From Chlamydomonas sphaeroides (Eukaryota; Chlorophyta; Chlorophyceae; Chlamydomonadales; Chlamydomonadaceae), in the NCBI GenBank assembly GCA_001662425.1, contig BDDC01000232.1, positions 1 through 27,695 on the forward strand: 27,695 bases of DNA, written 5' to 3'. This document shows, piece by piece, positions 27,301 through 27,695 of the stretch. The position numbers and the translations under genes were made by a program. Positions within the stretch are counted from its first letter, which is position 1, and every line of letters begins with the position of its first letter. The notes under the pieces were generated by a model, which had not been told where the DNA came from, ran no database searches, and saw only the letters and a list, made by a program, of their open reading frames with translations.

Positions 27301-27695
27301 CACCAGCCGCCACCGTCCACACGGCGCCGGGGGCGGTGGGCGTGCTGCCGGCGGACCACATCACACCCGACGAGCGGCTCAGGTTGGGTGTGCGGTGCAG
27401 CGCGAGCACCCCGTCGCGGTGCAGCACCAGCGCCAGCTGGCGAGCGGGCGAGTAGATCTTGTTGCACTGCGGTGGTGGCAATGTTGCAGGGCGTGTCATC
27501 AGGATAGCTGTTCTCAAATAGCAGTCTGAGCAAAGCCGTGTGCCGCTTTGGAACGAGCACACCAAGAGTGCGTCAGACGCATGTATGTGGGCCGTGTGGG
27601 TGGCATGTGGGCCCACATTACTGCACTACTGCCGCTCGCCCACCTGCCAGTCCTCGTCCCAGTCGTCTGTGGGGCTGGGGTACAGCCCGCAGCGC
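1..27695 (-). CDS. Giant multi-exon mosaic lectin gene, partial at both ends
   Basis: About 96 exons read right to left join into one open frame of about 9.0 kb (about 3,000 residues). Splice sites were chosen by GT/AG, phase and homology between repeated units, so exon edges are predictions. The product carries eleven B-lectin domains, two PAN domains, one SUEL lectin domain, one galactose-binding-like domain and eleven copies of a Cys-rich FG-GAP-like module. No start codon, stop codon, promoter or poly(A) signal separates the modules, and phases agree from one end to the other except around 22634-22840; one gene is therefore favoured over a cluster. Introns average about 195 nt. Lectin-only content suggests an extracellular carbohydrate-binding or adhesion protein, but no signal peptide or anchor can be seen because both termini lie outside. 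Alternatives are two or three adjacent paralogues whose ends I missed, or a decaying copy; no in-frame stop in the chain argues against decay. Confidence 0.85.
102..695 (-). CDS. Cys-rich FG-GAP-like module M11 (exons 609-695, 479-518, 102-193)
   Basis: Exon 609-695 starts after a strong CTGCTCCCCAG in phase 1 and encodes CVRPPSSWCPAPGLLRAVEC with DQEGFVDH. A 40-nt exon gives CEMPDGRRAVQL, and exon 102-193 SRQCSLLDFLTGWPHAPAH and MCPTHL, leaving in phase 1 at CGAG|GTGGGT. Phases 1 and 2 match. The gene continues beyond base 1; bases 1-101 look like intron. Confidence 0.8.
915..1557 (-). CDS. Cys-rich FG-GAP-like module M10 (exons 1400-1557 end, 1112-1202, 915-997)
   Basis: After TCNPPAGWCN in the preceding exon, exon 1112-1202 (phase 1 to 2) encodes TIRRVDCDAHRTYDLICVD and LRGAVL. 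Exon 915-997 encodes SRGCSTDPINTGWPMALAS and LCPAHFQD and leaves in phase 1 at GGACG|GTGCGT. This is the clearest example of the module: C-x-x-P-x-x-x-C, V-D-C-D, D-L-I-C, R-G-A-V-L-S-S-x-x-C, T-G-W-P, L-C-P. It aligns along its length with M1 more than 24 kb away. Confidence 0.82.
1400..2172 (-). CDS. Cys linker and B-lectin domain 11 (exons 2025-2172, 1680-1937, 1400-1557)
   Basis: Exon 2025-2172 encodes a linker with QLVVDSATQCQAVTSGC and CGLYPGPAANAASL. Exon 1680-1937 gives CDRLFSPSNGTNRYVLALQ, DGVLALHR, DPVWTAAD and ALLLQPNGTWVLTA. Exon 1400-1557 gives SVGTTNTEHGG, GPFRMIIRDEGEVAVVN and EAWSS, then the first Cys pair of M10 (TCNPPAGWCN). Phases 2 and 2 match. It has fewer introns than other copies and is closest to domains 1 and 2 in sequence. 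Confidence 0.87.
2361..2805 (-). CDS. Cys-rich FG-GAP-like module M9 (exons 2735-2805, 2539-2600, 2361-2431)
   Basis: Exon 2735-2805 (phase 1 start after GTCGCAG) encodes CARPTTLCPAPSLLRLVDCG. Exon 2539-2600 gives ALDWVCENSATGVRWAVSS, and exon 2361-2431 GCNTTQTGAPFAPASLCP and QVFAG, ending GGCG|GTGAGC in phase 1. Junction phases are 0 and 2. The last exon has the 2-to-1 phase pair shared with the equivalent exons of M1, M10 and M11, a sign of common descent. Confidence 0.78.
2989..3976 (-). CDS. Cys-rich FG-GAP-like module M8 (exons 3873-3976, 3540-3601, 3386-3469, 3113-3172, 2989-3014)
   Basis: Exon 3873-3976 is a connector (HFGLDRTAHKVNTG, EICNVHSSTD). Exon 3540-3601 gives WCPPPGAVVRGDCDGD; exon 3386-3469 LSWYPDAPRRSDLVCLYPDG and RRSAIL; exon 3113-3172 MVGGCSSTDDSTGWPFAA; and a 26-nt microexon KCPNYFAQ. 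Phases 0, 2, 2 and 2 agree. The R-x-A-x-L-S...C...G-W-P...C-P order is kept, but the Asp loop is enlarged by about 12 residues. Confidence 0.72.
4046..4665 (-). CDS. Cys-rich FG-GAP-like module M7 (exons 4605-4665, 4502-4519, 4046-4128)
   Basis: Exon 4605-4665 encodes TCDKPATFCLEGYVTLADCDG and stops inside the acidic loop at GACGG|GTACGC. An 18-nt microexon (GACCAGGTCTTCGACAT core, then GTAAGT) completes it as D-C-D-G-D-Q-V-F-D. Exon 4046-4128 gives FSSPYAPLRAG and FPWAPVWLCPKVLP. Phases 2 and 2 match. The start of the last exon could shift by a few codons because several CAG triplets follow each other. Confidence 0.75.
4129..4501 (-). other. Intron, 373 nt
   Basis: Follows the 18-nt microexon of module M7 and begins with a consensus GTAAGT. 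I see no family motif, repeat or RNA gene inside. Confidence 0.65.
4882..5468 (-). CDS. Cys-rich FG-GAP-like module M6 (exons 5396-5468, 5122-5298, 4882-4907)
   Basis: Exon 5396-5468 (phase 1 to 2) encodes CHDRPFMPYCEYGWKPVDCG and ends at GGCAG|GTCAGT. Exon 5122-5298 continues SLCDTTSSDAG, VMVSDGSGGC and DDWTAPWASYG. A 26-nt microexon with strong sites gives TCPAALLP. The layout paired Cys, D-C, W...P-W, C-P matches M2 and M3. The middle is about 20 residues longer than in other copies. First of four modules in tandem. Confidence 0.75.
5577..6910 (-). CDS. Cys linker and B-lectin domain 10 (exons 6749-6910, 6377-6465, 6203-6234, 5972-6079, 5577-5605)
   Basis: Exon 6749-6910 encodes LTLNPNEVCYPSVTNCP, HCGLYRTPAEAP and WECNRLYSP. 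The next exons give DTWCAGGTHAAVQSFVITQ; LLDELGKSNS (32 nt); SWLVFAPERGLEFAPF and LLLSDEGILNLYN; and a 29-nt microexon YGTVVWTIN. Phases 1, 0, 2 and 2 all match. DEGILNLY keeps the Asp and Tyr of the mannose motif. This domain carries two extra residues patches (WCAGG) and a shorter middle than its relatives. Confidence 0.84.
5606..5971 (-). other. Intron, 366 nt
   Basis: Lies before the 29-nt closing exon of B-lectin 10. A Cys-rich open frame (TWMDLGVAWEACNGG) crosses it, but using it would break the phase and remove the perfect YGTVVWTIN join, so I treat it as intron. Confidence 0.65.
6911..7921 (-). other. Longest intron, 1011 nt
   Basis: Joins module M5 to the linker of B-lectin 10 in phase 1. 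A candidate cassette exon, 7586-7696 (111 nt, phase 1 to 1, starting DCIDVIVALH), could be included without shifting the frame, but it resembles no repeat of the gene. Confidence 0.6.
7922..8127 (-). CDS. Cys-rich FG-GAP-like module M5 (exon 7922-8127)
   Basis: A single 206-nt exon carries almost the whole module: PAGWCIGSG, RRVDCGDGGAFDC, a less conserved middle with LKDDAC, and APFAFVATQ. The first Cys lies in the previous exon (TCER). It aligns best with M9 (VDCGDGGALDWVC and GAPFAPASLCP) but has lost the L-C-P. It starts after CCTTGCAG in phase 2 and ends CGCAGG|GTAAGC in phase 1. The long uninterrupted exon contrasts with two to five exons in the other copies. Confidence 0.7.
8270..10044 (-). 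CDS. Cys linker and B-lectin domain 9 (exons 9960-10044, 9625-9656, 9129-9159, 8690-8827, 8439-8532, 8270-8332)
   Basis: Exon 9960-10044 encodes TACDTRPLDENACF and ECGLFPN; its start could also be 10051. Two tiny exons give SSFCNKIRRQ (32 nt) and PNGRYSLNMV (31 nt), and exon 8690-8827 continues GDLCIYPVILSSSDPDG and WRGSMLALLDNGY. The next give SSRWGYTYIEYTGVANG and FTLLLTDDG; the last HAELRNRNNDSAWST and TCE. Phases 1, 0, 1, 1 and 2 match. The acceptor of exon 9625-9656 (GATGAAG) is weak but the joined strand aligns very well with domain 3. Confidence 0.78.
8828..9128 (-). other. Intron, 301 nt
   Basis: Lies inside B-lectin 9 between PNGRYSLNMV and GDLCIYPV. It contains several alternative splice-like sites (for example at 8932 and 8874) but joining the outer sites gives an unbroken lectin strand. 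Confidence 0.65.
9181..9201. repeat. TG tract followed by twelve G
   Basis: A short TG dinucleotide tract runs into twelve consecutive G on the plus strand (C on the gene strand). It is intronic and lies about 20 nt upstream... downstream of the exon 9129-9159 acceptor side on the gene strand's intron, so it may form part of that acceptor's pyrimidine tract. Confidence 0.9.
9354..9389. repeat. GAY trinucleotide microsatellite, 12 units
   Basis: Ten perfect GAC units flanked on each side by one GAT unit, inside the intron 9160-9624. On the plus strand it would read as an Asp run, but no supported gene runs in that direction. Confidence 0.95.
9657..9959 (-). other. Intron, 303 nt
   Basis: Separates the C-G-L-F linker exon from the 32-nt CNKI exon of B-lectin 9. 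Nothing else recognisable is present. Confidence 0.6.
10145..11734 (-). CDS. Galactose-binding-like jelly-roll domain (exons 11641-11734, 11363-11470, 11218-11242, 10871-10990, 10654-10669, 10500-10575, 10145-10250)
   Basis: The exons encode YGLEYDNPWSSAPAS; SWIWRKHRDIWDD and WDFSTEFITPYTMDV; RVRGRFDDQ (25 nt); GEMYIDDLLISPVED and VRLGPGRHTLK; IRARN (16 nt); AGVLAAVLNPANNTWLVW; and SWTWKPSPSG. The order W-I-W, a strand with F-x-T, a D-rich loop, L-x-P-G-x-x-x-L-x-V-x-A-x-N, A-G-x-L-A-x-L and a final S-W is that of the galactose-binding-like modules found beside alpha-L-rhamnosidase-type and similar glycosidase domains. No catalytic residues are visible in the window. The stretch 10177-10224 stays open and could be a very short intron. 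The family name is an inference; the fold pattern is seen. Confidence 0.6.
11856..12949 (-). CDS. Cys-rich FG-GAP-like module M4 (exons 12883-12949, 12248-12321, 12086-12123, 11856-11880)
   Basis: Exon 12883-12949 encodes KCRLPYWCG and ILSDCG and ends TGTGG|GTATGC in phase 2. Exon 12248-12321 continues DGDIGVVRSNGTNTC, completing the D-x-G-D-G-D-I loop. A 38-nt exon (FSGYPTANLE) and a 25-nt exon (LLCPRFSA) replace the W-P...C-P end. Phases 2, 1 and 0 match. The 561-nt intron inside the loop and the 11-copy heptanucleotide repeat in the third intron are peculiar to this copy. Confidence 0.7.
11991..12067. repeat. Heptanucleotide minisatellite, 11 perfect copies
   Basis: The unit TCCCGTC repeats eleven times without interruption on the plus strand (GACGGGA on the gene strand). 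It lies in the 205-nt intron 11881-12085 of module M4. Read through on the gene strand it is open and would encode a GDGRRET repeat. Confidence 0.97.
12322..12882 (-). other. Intron, 561 nt, with decoy exons
   Basis: Interrupts the Asp loop of module M4. It holds a 24-nt stretch at 12702-12725 with good splice sites whose phase-1 reading is GDGDDTLD, and an open stretch 12431-12656. Neither fits the flanking phase 2 with a homologous product, so both are treated as intronic. Confidence 0.6.
13033..14163 (-). CDS. Linker and B-lectin domain 8 (exons 14037-14163, 13741-13918, 13470-13624, 13331-13353, 13033-13086)
   Basis: The linker exon (phase 1 start) ends near CDTGYTVFPRG. Exon 13741-13918 encodes CARLYAVNGSNAYSLFLYE and PRWLWEGG. 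Exon 13470-13624 gives MQASDSSYGFSV and ends in NGPY. A 23-nt microexon then supplies RLIIGSGG, and the last exon GELAVVDRLGNMIWTS. Without the microexon the frame shifts and the strand is lost, so its presence is well supported. The linker has only one Cys, unlike other copies. Confidence 0.82.
14312..15523 (-). CDS. Cys linker and B-lectin domain 7 (exons 15443-15523, 15171-15229, 14801-14930, 14505-14661, 14312-14366)
   Basis: Exon 15443-15523 follows a strong pyrimidine tract and encodes CPPPTSTRCGLW. The next exons give MCNRIYSPDRSHVLIM; GDLVVYRTQADRW and MAIWNS; SLVLRKEGMWFLYNA and NGPFTLRVDNGGAVQ; and LVNGRTEADNLVWSSAWP. Phases 2, 1, 2 and 0 all agree. GDLVVY keeps the D...V-x-Y half of the mannose-binding motif. 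This is one of the most complete B-lectin units. Confidence 0.85.
15610..16779 (-). CDS. Cys-rich FG-GAP-like module M3 (exons 16682-16779 end, 16451-16565, 15941-16043, 15610-15667)
   Basis: Exon 16451-16565 ends with FPAVDCDGDGVLDLV, a canonical D-x-D-G-D-G-x-x-D calcium loop and the clearest FG-GAP/VCBS signature in the window. Exon 15941-16043 gives RGALLSSEYC, GMWPVAPPSRCP and ALWA. Exon 15610-15667 adds GFYTISSSSDTGC and leads into the next linker. Because M3 still has the full loop, it ties the degenerate copies (M1, M5, M8-M11) to the FG-GAP/VCBS group. Phases 2, 0 and 1 match. Confidence 0.78.
16044..16450 (-). other. Intron, 407 nt
   Basis: Interrupts module M3 directly after its Asp loop (CTCGTC|GTGAGT) and ends TTGCGCAG. 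Contains C-rich and CA-rich stretches but no motif of the gene family and no repeat worth listing. Confidence 0.7.
16682..17784 (-). CDS. Cys linker and B-lectin domain 6 (exons 17589-17784, 17432-17489, 17155-17239, 16905-16950, 16682-16779)
   Basis: Exon 17589-17784 starts after TTCAACAG in phase 2 and encodes CPGNTCPTAG and CDTLWSPSRAYGLQVRADG. The following exons give LLADGFWVARS; NGGSLTVAQTSG with GPFRLVLDN; ALTIFNRDVRRG; and GHVAWTTRPG. Phases 0, 1, 2 and 0 match. The last exon continues past the closing Trp into two Cys of the next module (CSLAALKF, YQCP). The short linker here lacks the C-G-L-Y seen in most copies. Confidence 0.82.
18082..18903 (-). CDS. SUEL-type galactose/rhamnose-binding lectin domain (exons 18846-18903, 18643-18685, 18499-18530, 18291-18358, 18082-18133)
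   Basis: Five small exons join in phases 2, 0, 2 and 1. In order they encode CNPVFTLECPRGQVV, ILHAMFGRLDGTT, CGGLGQVAAC, CRFNTMDVGGECC with a closing CYG, and DPCFGITKYAVVTFECS. A-x-F-G-R and D-P-C-x-G-x-x-K-Y are the two signature motifs of SUEL (Gal_Lectin, PF02140) domains, with the conserved final aromatic-E-C. The domain is about 84 residues, near the usual 80-90. Known members bind L-rhamnose or D-galactose. It is the only copy in this window. Confidence 0.82.
19192..19947 (-). CDS. PAN/apple domain 2 (exons 19774-19947, 19575-19646, 19344-19366, 19192-19220)
   Basis: Exon 19774-19947 ends with CAVLPGYRFLQGMDSG; its left edge at GGCCAG is the least certain part. Exon 19575-19646 gives the helix region GTVVDLAAACNERW. 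A 23-nt microexon encodes DCVGFNTR and the 29-nt exon after it GWFKRNMNA, which together make the usual C-x-G-F-N-x-x-G-W-x-K motif of green-algal PAN domains. Phases 0, 0 and 2 match on both sides. The domain passes straight into the SUEL domain through a phase-1 intron. Confidence 0.72.
20244..20416 (-). CDS. PAN/apple domain 1 (exon 20244-20416)
   Basis: The exon begins after CTATAG in phase 1 and ends GTGAG|GTGTGT in phase 0. It encodes TNYNGQYLQSVHADN, then QCGQLCSQFPDCYAWTY and CVLKRE. This is the Cys layout of PAN_4 domains (C-x-x-x-C, five or so residues, C, aromatic-rich strand, then C-x-L-K). PAN domains are disulfide-linked hairpin folds that bind protein or carbohydrate and often accompany B-lectins in plants and algae. 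A 15-nt candidate cassette just upstream (20507-20521) could be added in frame. Confidence 0.75.
20669..22239 (-). CDS. Cys linker and B-lectin domain 5 (exons 22199-22239, 22003-22102, 21857-21906, 21595-21716, 20912-21038, 20669-20720)
   Basis: Six small exons. The first gives DGLFGLSVPSTGC; the second AACPG and CALYAAPP with a Trp-rich end; the third CNRLYSSSRSHALIM; the fourth RDGTLAIYA and SMVWSSGPG; the fifth YGEWLFWSNGTFVSG and GPYNLNLLTNGIL; the sixth AMINRQGHSVWTSDT. Phases between them are 0, 1, 0, 2 and 0, each matched on both sides. The fourth and fifth exons are separated by a 556-nt intron that holds a partial copy of the fourth. This domain directly precedes the first PAN domain. 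Confidence 0.85.
21039..21594 (-). other. Intron, 556 nt, holding a partial exon copy
   Basis: Splits the fourth and fifth exons of B-lectin 5. Bases 21263-21297 nearly repeat exon bases 21634-21665 in the same orientation, with a three-base insertion. The remaining sequence shows no recognisable feature. Confidence 0.7.
21263..21297 (-). other. Intronic partial copy of a B-lectin exon
   Basis: Matches exon bases 21634-21665 closely, including the stretch for SLVWSS (SMVWSS in the exon), with one in-frame 3-nt insertion. It stays open and is followed by a possible donor (CATCCGG|GTACCC). No matching start of the exon is visible, so it is a relic or an alternative exon whose acceptor I cannot place. 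Confidence 0.6.
22358..22633 (-). CDS. Cys-rich FG-GAP-like module M2 (exons 22590-22633, 22358-22459)
   Basis: Exon 22590-22633 (44 nt, phase 2 to 1) encodes DGDLQPDLTCEDVA, a good FG-GAP/VCBS-type loop with a Cys. Exon 22358-22459 encodes RGVLLSVDGC, KWPWAPGNMCP and a closing RFG, matching the R-G-x-L-L-S, W-P and C-P positions of M3. The part before the loop, which in other copies carries the paired Cys, is not resolved: the stretch 22634-22840 offers several short exons, none with both good splice sites and a plausible intron length. A small frame-keeping exon near 22750-22765 is one candidate. Confidence 0.7.
22634..22840 (-). other. Unresolved stretch in front of module M2
   Basis: An exon or exons here must change phase 1 to phase 2 and should carry a Cys pair. 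Possible pieces are a 16-nt exon AYVALG, or TCALPRADEVASVPWP reading into the Asp loop. Each option demands an intron shorter than 50 nt, an out-of-phase join or loss of the Cys pair. A transcript would decide. Confidence 0.4.
22841..23895 (-). CDS. Cys linker and B-lectin domain 4 (exons 23561-23895, 23233-23400, 22841-22865)
   Basis: The first exon starts in phase 1 after CCCCGCAG and encodes the linker (FTTC, AVCNPG, CGLHPVPPG) and the strands CDKLWSPSRSHALIIDPSG and KLVIW. It ends ACTG|GTGCGT. The second exon gives VLRPDGTLTIGG, GPYTLSLSDDGFIVI and DRLSRL. A 25-nt microexon then adds AAEWQPWTG, the usual closing Trp, and leaves in phase 1. The first two exons form a textbook B-lectin; the microexon is supported by phase and homology only. 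Confidence 0.82.
22866..23232 (-). other. Intron, 367 nt
   Basis: Separates the last strands of B-lectin 4 from the 25-nt microexon that closes it. One minus-strand frame stays open across most of it, but the translation shows no lectin or module motif, so I read it as intron. Confidence 0.65.
23896..24528 (-). other. Intron, 633 nt
   Basis: Lies between the tentative small exon 24529-24559 and the linker exon of B-lectin 4. I see no domain fragment, repeat or RNA gene in it. If the small exon is wrong, the intron extends to 24759 and the true closing exon of B-lectin 3 lies somewhere inside. Confidence 0.6.
24529..25609 (-). CDS. Cys linker and B-lectin domain 3 (exons 25303-25609, 25151-25201, 24940-25001, 24760-24806, 24529-24559)
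   Basis: Exon 25303-25609 holds the linker (CPSSVTTC, then CGLYASLL) and the domain start CNRLTSPNGRFLLALLRDG, RLVLYNT and AIWSHDTS. The next exons give RRDGAWQLVGSDG, then FEGPRNLSLAG with APFTLQ, then VTDAGQVVVVNT. Junction phases are 2, 2, 1 and 0, all consistent. The last exon, 24529-24559 (31 nt, ending MARMW), is tentative: it supplies the closing Trp region and the required phase change 0 to 1, but other small exons are possible. RLVLY keeps the Val and Tyr of the mannose-binding motif, while the Gln and Asn are replaced. Confidence 0.8.
25701..26130 (-). CDS. Cys-rich FG-GAP-like module M1 (exons 26052-26130, 25889-25933, 25701-25780)
   Basis: Three exons entered in phases 1, 2 and 2 encode CPPTGASWCG, then AKCDADPRYDWICDD, then RRGAML and SSRGC, and finally FAPSELCPGQFA. 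This is the same order as module M10 at the other end of the window (WCNG, VDCDAHRTYDLICVD, RGAVL, SSRGC, LCPAHF). The C-D-x-D...D core resembles the Asp-rich calcium loop of FG-GAP/VCBS repeats. In M1 the usual Trp of G-W-P is Met. The function is not known; a structural or calcium-stabilised spacer between lectin domains is an inference. Confidence 0.75.
25798..25810. repeat. Run of thirteen G (C13 on the gene strand)
   Basis: On the gene strand this is a C13 tract 17-30 nt before the acceptor of exon 25701-25780, so it probably serves as the pyrimidine tract of that intron. Length variation here could affect splicing of module M1. Confidence 0.9.
26352..26997 (-). CDS. Cys linker and B-lectin domain 2 (exons 26727-26997, 26352-26557)
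   Basis: The first exon starts in phase 1 after a pyrimidine-rich tract. It encodes a linker with TACQPTVPYC and CGLYAAP, then CDTLFSPSRSHAFRV and DLWCTNTT. The second exon continues with LLLTNTGGWILV, an N-G-T sequon, PFRMVLRGEG and EAWSN, and leaves in phase 1 at TTGGCG|GTGCGT. The two exons join in phase 2. Together they give a complete domain of about 110-120 residues, the normal bulb-lectin length, plus a linker of about 40 residues. Boundaries agree with the same positions in the other ten copies. Confidence 0.85.
27118..27695 (-). CDS. B-lectin domain 1 (exons 27644-27695, 27118-27466)
   Basis: The first visible exon is cut by the window edge. It encodes the Cys-Gly-Leu-Tyr linker that precedes most B-lectins of this gene and ends at CAG|GTGGGC in phase 0. 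The next exon opens with CNKIYSPARQLALVL and DGVLALHR, the first beta-prism strands, then NAPFSLAVAPQGFLATA and QAWTS, the last strands. Exon 27118-27466 ends in phase 1 at GCGG|GTACGG. Bulb-type lectins bind mannose through Q-x-D-x-N-x-V-x-Y; here only the Asp is well kept, so mannose binding is doubtful. The domain is seen directly; sugar specificity is unknown. Confidence 0.85.

Noticed and set aside
1..27695. Mobile elements, tRNA, rRNA or CRISPR arrays
   Set aside because: I looked for terminal repeats, transposase or reverse-transcriptase motifs, cloverleaf structures and spaced direct repeats and saw none.

Overview
The window looks like nuclear DNA of a green alga, most likely a chlamydomonadalean chlorophyte. 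The evidence is GC-rich sequence, very dense GT-AG introns of about 70-1000 nt, acceptors that nearly always read CAG, TG/CA-rich introns with GCATGC runs, and a protein made of bulb-type lectin (B-lectin) and PAN domains. I cannot name the species. I see no bacterial operon structure, no rRNA, tRNA or CRISPR, and no recognisable transposon.

Everything I can support as coding belongs to one gene on the minus strand. It enters at base 27695 and leaves at base 1, with no start codon, stop codon or poly(A) site in between. I hand-spliced about 96 exons using GT/AG sites, reading phase and homology between the internal repeats. They join into one open frame of about 9.0 kb (about 3,000 residues), roughly a third of the window. 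Neither end of the protein is present, so signal peptide, membrane anchor and any catalytic domain cannot be judged. One junction (22634-22840) is unresolved and a few exons are tentative; these are flagged.

Order along the protein (high to low coordinates): B-lectin 1 and 2 (27695-26352); Cys-rich module M1 (26130-25701); B-lectin 3 and 4 (25609-22841); M2 (22633-22358); B-lectin 5 (22239-20669); two PAN/apple domains (20416-19192); one SUEL-type galactose/rhamnose-binding lectin domain (18903-18082); B-lectin 6 (17784-16682); M3 (16779-15610); B-lectin 7 and 8 (15523-13033); M4 (12949-11856); a galactose-binding-like jelly-roll domain (11734-10145); B-lectin 9 (10044-8270); M5 (8127-7922); B-lectin 10 (6910-5577); M6 to M9 in tandem (5468-2361); B-lectin 11 (2172-1400); M10 and M11 (1400-102).

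The M modules are the most novel element. Each is about 65-90 residues and built around a Cys-Asp-x-Asp calcium-type loop like that of FG-GAP/VCBS repeats, followed by a Ser-Ser-x-x-Cys stretch, a G-W-P and an L-C-P signature. I know of no named family with this pattern. Domain boundaries fall overwhelmingly at phase-1 introns, so the gene looks assembled by exon shuffling and tandem duplication. The likely product is a giant secreted or cell-wall/gamete-surface protein combining several classes of carbohydrate-binding fold; that role is inference.
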